A stretch of DNA of 64,000 nt, taken from NCBI GenBank assembly GCA_003260075.1, contig QLIY01000101.1:1-64000 (forward strand), given 5' to 3'. The position numbers and the translations under genes were made by a program. Numbering within the stretch: position 1 is the first letter of the stretch; the number at the start of each line of letters is the position of its first letter. The notes beneath the pieces were generated by a model. That model worked only from the letters and a program-made list of their open reading frames with translations. It did no database searches and was not told the DNA's origin. This DNA comes from Phallusia mammillata (lineage: Eukaryota > Chordata > Ascidiacea > Phlebobranchia > Ascidiidae). This document shows, piece by piece, positions 27,201 to 34,000 of the stretch.

Positions 27201-28684
27201 CTTTATATGATCTAGTTTTAGTAGTGCATTCATAATTTATGCACTTTATGACCGCTAATGTGAAAAAACAGGCAAGTTTATTAAATATTTAAAGGTTAGT
27301 AGGGTTGAAATTTTCTGTATCCTGCCAGTTATTTTTAACTGAATTGACAAATATTACAATGGTGGTAGAGCATTATGTCAATATTGAAATAAGCCATTGT
27401 GAAATGGATCAAAATACATTCAAACTTTTTTCACAAATCTGGAGGATCTCATGTCAACTATGGGCATTAAAAAGCATTATGACCCATGTATTAGTAAAAC
27501 TATCTATTATATGTATATGTAACAAAACAAAACTTTTGTCACCTTCAAGTCCAAGGCTTCAGACTCCAGTCTATTTATTTGTGAAGTGTTGTTGGATAAC
27601 TCATTTTTTAAAGTGCTGTTTTCCAATTTTAAAGTTTTTACTTGTTCCAAAAGTTGATCCAGTTGTGACATTTCACCATTGGCAAGTGAATTGCTTACAT
27701 TATCTAAAAACATTTGTTCCAATTAGGTGCGTCACAATAAAAACTTATTATGCCACAAACAACAACACCACATATTGCTTTACTGTTTATTTTACTACTG
27801 GCTAATAAAATTGTAGTTTATAACTGCATATGCTTGTTATTCCATTTTTTTCAGTTATCAATGCTTTTGCCATTATCCTATAAAGGCATCATGCATAGGA
27901 CACCAAAACAACTGTTGTTTTACACTGAAAATCTACTAACAGAATTATAACTGTTAATACAGTATGCAACAACAATTTATTTATTGTAGTTTATAAGTTG
28001 ACCAAAGCACTATAATTACACTGTGCAATGCCTGCTCATTCTGCTGCAAATCATAAGGCAATTTCTACATATTGGTGTATAAATCAATGTAAGCTAAAGT
28101 GAGAGTATTTGAACTGAACAGTATCTAACCCTTCAACATGCAACATGGTCACCGACGATCACCGTTTATTTAAATGTATAACTAAGAATGGAAAGCATTT
28201 TCCAAGTTATATATTCCATTTAATTCATTGACGGATTTCGTAACTTGGAAAATGCTTTCCATTCTTAGTCAATGTAAGCTACTGTGTCATATTTGTTGAT
28301 ATTTTTTTATACCATAGGCCGTCTTAAATGTCAGAATAACAATAAAAGACAAAACTTGAATGTTAGTGTTCGATTACATATATAATGTTTCACTTAATAC
28401 TTCAAATATTTTGCTTGAATATAAAAGATTTTTTGGAAATTAGTAACAGCCACTGCAGATATTCGGCTAAATTGTAATGTGTCACCAGAAACTTTAGAAG
28501 GACTGTTCTGTAAATTCAACAAGTACTGCTTAAAACTAAAAGACCACAGCTTCACGCATATACCAATCGAAGTATAAAAGAAAAACTTACCATTTATTTC
28601 TCTGGTATTTCCTATTCCATTAGTAATGGCATTTCCAGCCATTTGATTTTCTGTCGGTGTAGTGGAATCAGGAACGACAACCAT
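705..28684 (-). CDS. APC: APC, Wnt pathway scaffold and tumour suppressor (whole locus)
   Basis: APC is the cytoplasmic scaffold of the beta-catenin destruction complex and also binds the cytoskeleton. Coding exons in transcript order: 28684-28591, 27703-27543, 25469-25189, 24325-24226, 21319-21203, 20041-19918, 19190-19022, 17915-17818, 16972-16696, 16090-15925, 15414-15337, 12657-12454, 11745-11614, 11540-11434, 10684-10483, 9771-9619, 8741-8417, about 7846-5973, 4510-3322, 3074-2925, 2710-705. Junctions keep phase everywhere except the start of exon 18, which is lost in a poly-C gap at 7847-7856. Collapsing duplicated alleles gives roughly 2,600 aa, against 2,843 in human APC. The start at 28684 (cat at 28682-28684) has a purine at -3 and G at +4; an upstream in-frame ATG at 28729 is less likely. 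Assembly faults within the gene: a 55-bp duplication around the N at 6874, a 43-G run at 1259-1301, and partial extra copies of exons 3, 4, 8 and 18. Identification is by clear similarity to vertebrate APC along its length. Confidence 0.95.
1259..1301. other. 43-base G run inside an APC exon (probable gap filler)
   Basis: This is the only long G run; all others are C. It is bordered by two diverged copies of the same coding sequence. It is better explained as a gap placeholder between two allelic contigs than as a true polyproline tract. Confidence 0.6.
2925..3074 (-). CDS. APC: APC exon 20: last 20-aa repeat fused to SAMP motif
   Basis: This 150-nt exon encodes IEDTPCCPSGNNSSLSSI, a 20-aa repeat, followed within 20 residues by LLKDCISLAMP. 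The latter fits the Axin/RGS-binding SAMP motif (human LLAECISSAMP). The acceptor is TTTACAG ending 3075 and the donor GTACGT begins at 2924. It is the only intact SAMP-type motif I can see in the gene. Confidence 0.88.
3128..3302. repeat. Foldback element in APC intron 19
   Basis: Inverted arms GAGCTCTTCTGGCAAATG... (3128-3180) and ...CATTTGCCAGAAGAGCTC (about 3251-3300) pair over roughly 45 nt. The middle carries CCTGATGAAGGCGACC...TCGAAACGTCGG, a motif shared with copies at 9929, 13779, 22028 and, more diverged, 19262. Confidence 0.7.
3322..4510 (-). CDS. APC: APC exon 19: further 20-aa repeats, acidic stretch
   Basis: The exon is 1,189 nt and keeps phase on both sides (AAG from exon 18; AGC-TTT-AAG at the GTAAAT donor). 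It begins with a Ser/Lys/Pro-rich segment that includes PKPQPAPKPQPAPK repeats. A 20-aa repeat VEGTPIDMSRCTSLSNLT lies at about 3941-4010. A diverged unit GYVTSLPVGDEIKKF ... FTNFSALTVDS follows near 3540-3650, matching two units in exon 18. The end holds a Glu/Ala-rich helix-like stretch (EEAFEEAAEEAAG). Confidence 0.88.
5334..5507 (-). pseudogene. Duplicate 3' end of APC exon 18 (allelic assembly copy)
   Basis: The segment repeats 5973-6146 with a few substitutions, ends at the matching GTAAGC donor, and abuts the poly-C at 5508-5517. The intron sequence that follows (5010-5330) repeats 5650-5960. This is what an unmerged second haplotype looks like; it should not be spliced as an extra exon. 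Confidence 0.75.
5973..7846 (-). CDS. APC: APC exon 18: 15-aa and 20-aa beta-catenin-binding repeats, degenerate SAMP
   Basis: This large exon carries EGPVNYSVMFTDD, a 15-aa-type repeat (human PTNYSLKYSDE style), and a weaker one, ETPKNFGAMFAED. It has two good 20-aa repeats: VEDTPLCFSHQSSLSNL (7163-7230) and QETPLIFSRNSPVSDL (about 6941-7013). Two further diverged units follow, ending SEMTSFSGLTIDD and SPMVTLSEISALQAD. The 3' end encodes LLNQCIEQGKPTKK, in the position and pattern of an Axin-binding LxxCIxxAMP motif with AMP replaced by GKP. The upstream boundary is missing in the gap at 7847-7856. A 55-bp exact duplication joined by the only N (6874) breaks the frame artificially. The 3' part is repeated at 5334-5507 beside another poly-C. 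Confidence 0.9.
6819..6929. repeat. Exact 55-bp tandem duplication joined by a single N
   Basis: Positions 6819-6873 and 6875-6929 are identical and separated by the only N in the window (6874). The extra 56 bases shift the APC exon-18 frame. Removing one copy plus the N restores the frame, so this is an assembly join. Confidence 0.9.
8417..9771 (-). CDS. APC: APC exons 16-17: post-armadillo linker
   Basis: Exon 16 (9771-9619) encodes RKLKQMEAELKSV and SYAELSDNFSPRHLSRQ, recognisably the human RKLEAELDAQHL...DNLSPKASHR segment that follows the armadillo repeats. Exon 17 (8741-8417) is a 325-nt Ser/Gln/His-rich exon with an STTLPRQ motif, ending in a phase-1 GTATTG donor. The intron between them contains the tandem 'cggttaa' repeat block at 9190-9590. 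Confidence 0.8.
9190..9590. repeat. Tandem block of a dispersed 'cggttaa / cttcgcctaa' repeat
   Basis: At least three partial units share 'tcgaggtac(a/g)aat', 'gtaatgtgg(t/c)aagg(c)tt' and 'gatcttcgcctaat'. One unit is further duplicated across the 10-C run at 9467. Related fragments occur near 14724-14744 plus 15057-15090 (split by a hAT insertion) and 23895-24000. Confidence 0.6.
9929..10055. repeat. Foldback element copy, APC intron 15
   Basis: The left arm has TAGAGCTCTTCTGG and the right arm GCCAGAAGAG. The interior carries GATGAAGGCGACC...GTCGAAACGTCGG, as in the copy at 3128-3302. Confidence 0.6.
10483..16972 (-). CDS. APC: APC exons 9-15: armadillo-repeat domain
   Basis: The armadillo superhelix binds partners such as Asef, KAP3 and AMER1 in known APC proteins. 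Exons: 16972-16696, 16090-15925, 15414-15337, 12657-12454, 11745-11614, 11540-11434, 10684-10483, all in phase. Diagnostic matches: exon 10 FTLTNLSFGDQHNK (human MALTNLTFGDVANK), exon 12 AGILRNLSWQADSQS (human ASVLRNLSWRADVNS) and LKSMLGALWNVSGHC, exon 13 GGGVLRNVSSVIATNE, exon 14 SLTIVSNACCTLWNLSAR, exon 15 LIHSRHEVIAQGSAAALRNL. Exons 11-12 are separated by about 2.7 kb of intron containing a hAT-like element, a foldback element and duplicated allelic sequence; that intron also has an unexplained open frame at 13271-13762, rejected as a gene. Confidence 0.95.
11954..12026 (-). repeat. tRNA-like SINE head (73 nt), minus strand
   Basis: The 73-nt segment has A-box-like TAGCTCAGTTGGTAGAGC, B-box GGTTCGAACCC, an acceptor-stem-like end pairing with CGCAGGC, and an anticodon-arm stem GAGTC/GGCTC. 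Position 33 is C rather than U. Similar modules recur at 53749-53821, 56314-56353, 58577-58618 and 62890-62919. Shared flanking sequence (for example 'gcctgcctcgta(t/g)gct') suggests a SINE family, not functional tRNA genes. Confidence 0.6.
12702..13050. repeat. Two copies of a 'gatgatggcat...gccgaaacg' repeat, APC intron 11
   Basis: The copy at 12702-12900 has CGATGATGGCATGAGC, then TTTGCCGAAACGTTTG on the plus strand, and a segment with 'acgggtgtaactgatgtggcc'. The second copy, 12955-13050, is inverted. The family recurs near 18590-18690, 32686-32950, 35482-35680, 55457-55735 and 62495-62600. Confidence 0.6.
13271..13762. repeat. Allelic duplicate across a poly-C in APC intron 11
   Basis: Sequence 13309-13464 is repeated at 13481-13634 after an 11-C run. 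The copies differ at several sites, and both happen to stay open in a plus-strand frame and an antisense frame. Differences change the conceptual amino acids (L/F, M/L, V/A), which does not suggest a constrained protein. Confidence 0.55.
13779..13960. repeat. Foldback element copy with long arms
   Basis: The left end reads TTGCTGCCAGGCATAATAT then TTTATAGAGCTCTTCTGGC; the right arm ends AAAAGAGCTCTATAAACTTG. The centre again has CCTGATAAAGGCGACCTG. The 11-C run at 13767-13777 truncates or abuts its left side. Confidence 0.6.
14745..15056. mobile_element. Non-autonomous hAT-like element
   Basis: Terminal inverted repeats CAGGGGctggcaacc and ...tgtacacCCCTG are typical of hAT elements. The 8-bp flanks ATTTAGAT / ATCTAGAT are a target-site duplication with one mismatch. 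It interrupts a copy of the 'cttcgcctaa' repeat. The element shares its 'gggccgcatttggcccgc' end with the copy at 17982-18381. No transposase is visible. Confidence 0.8.
16327..16490. repeat. Minisatellite of about 31 bp, APC intron 9
   Basis: About five imperfect units of 'agtattccagaaaaaagt' plus 'attcaaaatatt' occur in tandem. No coding role is visible. Confidence 0.7.
17074..17357. mobile_element. hAT-like MITE (CAGTGGT.GG family), internally duplicated by a gap join
   Basis: It starts CAGTGGTCGGATTCAG and ends AATCCCACCACTG, with flanks AATATAAC / AATATAAA (8 bp, one mismatch). A 12-C run at 17252-17263 separates two copies of about 95 bp of its interior. Relatives lie at 29931-30128, 31899-32078 and 44071-44250. 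Confidence 0.8.
17818..17915 (-). CDS. APC: APC exon 8 (linker before the armadillo domain), with a partial duplicate
   Basis: This 98-nt exon encodes CTQTIFTSASVSSHGFHPQK followed by SVTSLPDNI. It uses a TTTTTAG acceptor and GTAAGA donor and joins in phase to exon 9 (ATC-G|GT-TGT). A second, 3'-end copy occupies 17676-17746, separated by a ten-base poly-C at 17747-17756; it carries small differences and is treated as the other allele. Confidence 0.75.
17982..18381. mobile_element. hAT-like element containing a 94-C run
   Basis: Ends CAAGGGTGTGCAATCTG and GGTTGCACACCCCTG, flanked by CTTTAAGT / CTTTAAGA (8 bp, one mismatch). It is related to 14745-15056 in the same 5'-to-3' sense reversed. 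The C run at 18107-18200 replaces part of the interior and is probably a sized gap. Confidence 0.75.
18107..18200. other. 94-base C run (probable sized gap)
   Basis: An uninterrupted C tract lies inside a hAT-like element whose relatives have ordinary sequence there. Similar long tracts: 30005-30087, 34281-34301, 49392-49463, 50447-50484, 56248-56313, 58526-58576. Confidence 0.6.
18590..18690. repeat. 'gatgatggcat' hairpin repeat, inverted copy
   Basis: On the minus strand it reads CACTGATGATGGCATGAG then ATCTGCCGAACTG, beside a segment with 'gaccaaatattcag'. It belongs to the same family as 12702-12900. Confidence 0.55.
19022..21319 (-). CDS. APC: APC exons 5-7: second conserved coil segment and linker
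   Basis: Exon 5 (21319-21203) encodes ATRKQLERSIFNVQDAMKQK, matching human MTRRQLEYEARQIRVAMEEQ just ahead of the armadillo domain. Exon 6 (20041-19918) continues with QQLKLVEHEIKSLMTRYR, corresponding to human ARIQQIEKDILRIRQLLQ. Exon 7 (19190-19022) is a low-conservation Ser/Gly/Pro linker; its acceptor is placed at the TTTTAG ending 19191, because that choice joins in phase to exon 6, though an AG at 19173-19172 is an alternative. Exon 7 joins exon 8 as ACA-AG|A-TGC. Confidence 0.82.
19262..19465. repeat. Diverged foldback element, APC intron 6
   Basis: Arms contain GGCTCTTCCAGCAGTTTTAA and ATAAAAACTGCTGGAAG. The centre has CCTGATGTGCATGTATGAGA then CATCGAAATGTCG. A gap-truncated fragment of the same family is at 44876-44941. 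Confidence 0.6.
21491..21782. mobile_element. hAT-like element with a perfect 8-bp target duplication
   Basis: It begins CAGGGGTCGCGTGCC and ends GGTTGCCGAACCCTG. Both sides are flanked by CTGTATGT (21483-21490 and 21783-21790). It lies in APC intron 4. No transposase is visible. Confidence 0.85.
22028..22172. repeat. Foldback element copy, APC intron 4
   Basis: Ends include AACTCTTCTGGCAATTG on the left and AAAGAGCTCTATAAATAT then GCCTGGCAGCAATAGC on the right. The centre has CCTGATGATGGCGACCTG and GTTGAAAC. Confidence 0.6.
22173..24225. other. APC intron 4, proximal part
   Basis: This intronic stretch holds no exon I can support. It contains a fragment of the 'cggttaa' repeat near 23895-24000 and an allelic duplicate across the 10-C run at 24118 (24044-24117 versus 24129-24200). 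The remainder is AT-rich and featureless to inspection. Confidence 0.5.
24226..28684 (-). CDS. APC: APC exons 1-4: N-terminal coiled-coil (oligomerisation) region
   Basis: Exon 1 (28684-28591) encodes a start MVVVPDSTT with a phase-1 donor. Exon 2 (27703-27543) carries DQLLEQVKTLKLENSTLK, closely matching the human dimerisation coil DQLLKQVEALKMENSNLR. Exon 3 (25469-25189) is less conserved and rich in Ser, Gln and His. Exon 4 (24325-24226) encodes SLLENLKREECAKDDYMKQL, matching human SLLLADLDKEEKEKDWYYAQL. A partial second copy of exon 4 lies just after the poly-C at 24446-24455, and an exon-3 border copy lies near 26350; both are allelic assembly duplicates. Heptad patterns support a coiled coil; homodimerisation is known for the family, not shown here. 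Confidence 0.88.
25086..26600. repeat. Scrambled allelic duplicates around APC exon 3
   Basis: Segment A (about 25086-25206, intron plus the exon-3 donor edge) recurs at 26244-26371, between 10-base C runs at 26233 and 26373. Segment B (from about 25906) recurs after the second run, at 26383-26600. The order A, B, gap, A', gap, B' indicates a small contig of the second allele placed between gaps. Confidence 0.65.
26601..27542. other. APC intron 2, distal part
   Basis: No coding or RNA feature is supported. The plus-strand frame overlapping 27305-27805 runs antisense to exon 2 and is treated as a shadow. Confidence 0.45.
28182..28268. repeat. Short perfect-arm hairpin, APC intron 1
   Basis: CTAAGAATGGAAAGCATTTT (from 28182) is inverted at the right end as AAAATGCTTTCCATTCTTAG (to 28268), with about 30 nt of loop. 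It is MITE-like; no target duplication was identified. Confidence 0.65.
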
Positions 28685-30003
28685 GATTACGAGGCGTAAA
28701 TAAAACAGCCCAACGAAAAAGTTAGGCAAAACATATCAAACACAACAAAAACAATATACAAACTCCCGATTTACAAACACACATCTAATAAATTTCATCA
28801 TTCTGTCCTGAAAAAAGACAGAAAACATATATACACGTTATAAGGGAACCATTTTAATGGCTACAACTTCGCATGTCTGCTCAACATGCCCACTTATTCT
28901 GTTTTTCATTGTCATTTCTAGCTAAGCGCCAAAGAATCGAATGACTGATTGAGTGATTGTGTTCGCCGCGACTCTATGACGCCACTATAGGGAAAATAAT
29001 TTACCCCTTTTCGCCGCAAATATTTATTATTTTTACAAAACATGTTTTTTAGCAGACAGTCAGACACAATGTTTTGTTTCGTAAGTTTATTTTTTTAAAA
29101 CGCATAAACTGTGTTAAAATATAAAGTAGGAGATGTTATAATATATATTTGTTTTACTTTTATTGGAGATTGAAAAACCCAAAACACAATATTTTAGTTT
29201 CCCACATCAGCAGAAACAAATAGTTTCAGTTCCTGTTAGACGAAACCGCATGTAAAAGGAAAAAATCTTTTTTATATAGTCTGAAAACCGTTTTGTTGTA
29301 TAATATTATCTTTTAACCAGAACGTAATACCCCCCCCCCTTATTGGAGATTGAAAAACCCAAAACACAATATTTTAGTTTCCCACATAAGCAGAAGCAAA
29401 TAGTTTCAGTTCCTGTTAGACGAAACCGCATGTAACGGAAAAAATCTTTTTTATATAGTCTGAAGACCTTTTTGTTGTATAATATTATCTTTTAACCAGA
29501 AGGTAAGTTTTAGTTGTGATGACAGCATGGAAAAATTAACAAAAAAGGTCGCCTGCGCTCAAGCGTTAAGTGACATCATAAAACAATGGATCAGCTGACC
29601 ATAACAACTAAGAACTTCTTGAAGGTTGTTGTAGGTTACGACTTACGAGCAATTATGATTTAATAGCCTAGTGTAGAGTTATTAACGTCAAGGCTCTTAT
29701 AACAGAATGGCAAACTTTAGACTAATTTCTTGGAATATGTAAAGTATGTTTTTGTTTTGTTAACTTTTTGCATTTGTATCTAATTGCACGTGATGTTTTT
29801 TTGTTTAACGTTTAGTTGATCTGTTTGTTTCCTTTCAAAATGTTCTGACACATTTTAGTTCCATTTTTATGTTTTTAAAAGTCAAGTCAAATTTGTACTG
29901 TTTGTTTAGGAAAACAGAAAAGGGTATAACCAGTGTTGGGATTCCAATTTTCAGCCGGTTCTATCACAAAAGTCCTATTTTTCAGCTGGTTTTGTTAAAC
30001 ATC

Positions 30004-30088
<85 letters not shown>

Positions 30089-30200
30089 TTCTATAGAACC
30101 GGTGCGAACCGGCTGAATCCCACCACTGGGTATAGCTTATTTCACTGACTAACACACTATTTTATTTATTTGTAATCATTGACAGGGATTTTTGCAAACA
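28685..30200. promoter_or_regulatory. Divergent intergenic region between APC and ZRANB1
   Basis: Both start codons face outward from this 1.5 kb, so the promoters of both genes are probably here. It includes an allelic duplicate (29160-29329 and 29341-29510 around the 10-C run at 29330) and a hAT-like MITE at 29931-30128. An acceptor-like TCATTGACAG ends at 30185, only 15 nt before the ZRANB1 ATG. That suggests either an upstream noncoding exon or a trans-splice site. No TATA box or other motif could be assigned confidently. Confidence 0.5.
29931..30128. mobile_element. hAT-like MITE with an 83-C run
   Basis: Ends CAGTGTTGGGATTCC and GAATCCCACCACTG; flanks GGTATAAC / GGTATAGC (8 bp, one mismatch). 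The C tract at 30005-30087 replaces the centre. It lies just upstream of the ZRANB1 start codon. Confidence 0.78.
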
Positions 30201-31088
30201 ATGAGTAGGCAGGAACAGAAATGGTCATGCCCTCGTTGTACCTATGACAACTATCTTGCCTCTAGTAAATGCTCAATATGCTGCCATCCAAGAGATTCAG
30301 AAGTTATCCAACCTCCTCCAATAACTACAGAAAAACCACTCGTTATAGACACCTCAGTTCCACAAACTTCAACTGAGAAAGATCAAGATGAGGAACTCAT
30401 CATATACCCACAAACGAGGTCTACACAATTATTTGTCTCAAATCAAGCTTCAAATAATGAAGATTTGTTGATTTCACAATTAGATGATAATCCAAGGACT
30501 TCAAGGTCCCCAAATGAACTTCAAATTGTAGCCACATGGCCTTGTCAAGTGTGTACATTTCTGAATACGGATTGTAGTAACGAATGGTGCTCACAGTGTC
30601 GCACCCCCAAAGGGGAATACCCACCTGAAGACAATGACCCACCACCGAACAATGCGAAAAAACAAAAATGGGTCTGTGCGATGTGCACATATGAAAACTG
30701 GGATGCCTCAAAGTCTTGCGTAGTGTGCCGGACTGAGAAAAATCATCTTAAGACTTCCAGCGGAGCTAATAACGTAACTGAATTATCCACAGATGCAGCA
30801 TCTAGTGAAACTACAACAATGCAATCTCACAAAAATGTAGACAATTGGCCAGATCAATCAGCAAAAGTAACGGAAGTAATTCATGACAGCGAAAAACCAG
30901 TATACACACCAAACAATGCGAAACCAGAAAGTGGTAAATCATCAGCTGGGAATGGAACTGCTGGGACAAGGTCAGGGGCATCTAGTAATTCATCTTCAAG
31001 GTCGCACTCACCTCGACAAGAGTTGGATTTAAATGCTCAAAACCAGCAGCGGTCAGCTAGATGGCGAAGAACAAATGCAGAAAATCAG
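30201..31088 (+). CDS. ZRANB1: ZRANB1 exon 1: three NZF zinc fingers and linker
   Basis: Three RanBP2/NZF fingers lie in one exon: WSCPRCTYDN...CSICC (about aa 8-28), WPCQVCTFLN...CSQC (about aa 113-133) and WVCAMCTYEN...CVVC (about aa 157-176). Each keeps the W-x-C-x2-C-T-(Y/F)-x-N core and the second C-x2-C; the Thr-Tyr/Phe pair is the ubiquitin contact in NZF domains. The linker to the next domain is Ser/Thr/Asn-rich and poorly conserved. Confidence 0.95.
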
Positions 31089-34000
31089 GTATTGTTTATG
31101 GTTAATATGTGCCTTATAAGGAATGCATGTCAATAATAGCACAGAATTGCATAGTCACAAATTTAAAAACTATAAAACAATCGACAACTTGACAGCGTCA
31201 GTGAGTGTTGTCCCCCCCCCCCAGAAAATCAGGTATTGTTTATGGTTAATATGTGCCTTATAAGGAATGTATGTCAATAATAGCGCAGAATTGTATAGTC
31301 ACAAATTTAAAGACTATAAAACAATCGACCACCTGACGGCGTCATTGAGTGTTGCTTGCCCCTCCCCCCCCCCGTTTCAAAATATAATGGTTTTTTTGTT
31401 GTGTGCCAACATGTGTTAAAAGGTCCCACATTTTAATGTACTGTTCCTTATGCACATAGTTAACATTCTCTTTAAATATTACTCTGTTTTTCAGGCCTGT
31501 TCGTCAAGGACAGTTGCTTGCAGCAGTCAGCAGCGAAGTAATTCACCTTTGTCGCTATCTCGTAGCAGCTCTGCCAGTCATCTGTATTCACTTGGTCGAC
31601 TTGAAATTGTTGACAATCGTTCCTACAAAAACCGAAATCGCAACTTAAATTGGCTGTTTATAAAGGCCTGCATAGGTAAATATCATCCAATATCCATTTG
31701 TGCTTGTGATTAAAATATTTAAAAAAATGGTTATGTTACATTTTGTAGTTTATTCCTTTTTCCCAGCATTAAGCAACACAATTCAAAAATTTTTGGAAGA
31801 AACGTTTAACCACGAAAAATCCATTGTAAAACTATTTCCACCTGATTATCTGCTTTTAGCCATGCATAAATTTGTGGTACAAGTGAATTATGTATGTCCA
31901 GTGGTGGGATTCAGCCGATTCGCACCGGTTCTTTAGAACCGTCTCACGAAATTTTATGAGATCAGCGAACCATTTAGCATTACTGGTTACTGTCATATGA
32001 CTTTTTGTAACAGAACAGGCTAAACAATGTGACTTTTGTGATAGAACCGGTTGACAAAAAATGTGAATCCCACCACTGTGTATGTCATTAAAGAAATATG
32101 GCAAACAATTTTTCAAAAAGGTAAACCTTATTACTAAATTGATTAATGTCTTATCTAGGCATCGTAGATGATAATGTGGAGGCTGTTGACGCTTACTTAA
32201 CTCATGGTGGGAATATTGCACGCACATTAACATCTGATGATATCCATCATCTAAATCGGCCGTCTGCATTTGACATTGGCCACACCCTAGTACACCTTGC
32301 CATTCGATTTCAGAGACACAACATTTTAAGGCTTCTGCTTACCCCAGAAGTAAGTTCTTAGCAAAACAGCTTTTGTGATCAACAGACAGTGCACACTGTT
32401 TTGACCTGTAAGGTCTCATTAGTGCGGCTGGTGACAAGAGATCAATCGTATTAGCAAGTGCAGCCATCCAATGGCCTTCTGCAGCTTATCATTTATTTGC
32501 TCAATGCCTTTACAGCTTTAGCTTTTTCACTTTTTACAGCAAATGCACAATTTTTTGTTAAGTTTTTGAAAAGCAAAGTTTGTTTAGACCTGTATTTATT
32601 CACCATTTTAGGTCTTACTGCTTTTGCGTTAGTGTAATGTAAATGTGAAGTAATTAAAATTGTATAAAACTATTACCTATTTAGAACACTACATACAGAT
32701 CTGTTAACAGGTTTAAAGATAAATACCCCCCCCCCTTGCGTTAGTGTAATGTAAATGTGAAGTAATTAAAATTGTATAAAACTTTTACCTATTTAGAACA
32801 CTACATACAGATATGTTTACATGTTTAAAGATGAATGTAACAGCCCAAATAGATGCAAAAAGTGACATGCTTTATTATTAAAACATTTCCAAAACTGCTT
32901 ATGTCATCATCAGTGATATAAGGGGCTACATCAGTTATATTCCCGTTTATAACCACTAATACCTATTTATTTGTGTGTCGTAGTTAGACATTCATTGCAA
33001 TCTATGGCTTTAAATTTGTGAAACACTGATTTAGACAAAAGCAACATCAAAAGTCATGTCAAATTAGACAAAACATTCTTTGGACCTTAGCCAATATTGT
33101 AGTAGCTTAAATAATTATATTCTTTTTTTAAACAATAACCACTTTGAATGTAAACAGGTTGCCCCTCGTGCGTTCAAGCGGAACCCAGCCCATCTCAGTC
33201 CTGACATAGCTGAGTTAATACGCCGGGAAATCGCATCAAGTATTCGAACGAAAAAAGGAGATTTTCATTGCCGATTTTTGTCCGAGTTTACAACTTTTCA
33301 GCTCCCACTAGGTAAGTTGTACATTCAGACCCAAAATAATAAACACACTTGTGAAATAAAATGTGTAACTACATTTTAAGTTGGGAAAAATGTGCTGTGC
33401 GCTGCGTCACAATATAGACAGTTTGTAAAATTAAAGAAATGTATGTTTTGGTTAAATATGCTGCAGACACATGTACTCAATTGGCATCAATGGTACAATT
33501 TGTAAATGCTTATACTGTACCATTTTCTGTTTTCAAAGCACTTCTTAACTTATTTGCTGTGTTTTTTGCGCAGAAATTTGTGATTTACCTCCTTCTATAC
33601 AAAAACTGCTGTTTAATGAATTGCTGGATCAAGATGTGCAAAAAGGTAAAGCATTATATATAGCCTGTTATAAGCAGAAATCTGTGCTTTAAATGACCGA
33701 TTTGTTTGTTTTCCATGTACTTTGCTGTAAGTGCATTTGTACATCCATTAAAACTGCCACTTATACATCTTTTAAAACTGCAGCCAAAGCTACAGATAAG
33801 ACACCAATACACTATATACATTGATTTAATTTTTCTGTGTGGCTGTAGAATTGGAAGAAGAAGGGGCCATAAATTGGTCGCCAGGATTATTAAGATATGG
33901 AGACTGCAATAACCGCTTATACTCGTTATGGAATCGCTCTGCTGGCGATTGTCTTTTGGACTCAGTCCTCCAAGCAACATGGGGAGTTTTTGATCGCGAC

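Noticed and set aside
29869..30096. Polyproline open frame upstream of ZRANB1
   Set aside because: Created by the 83-C run inside a hAT-like MITE.
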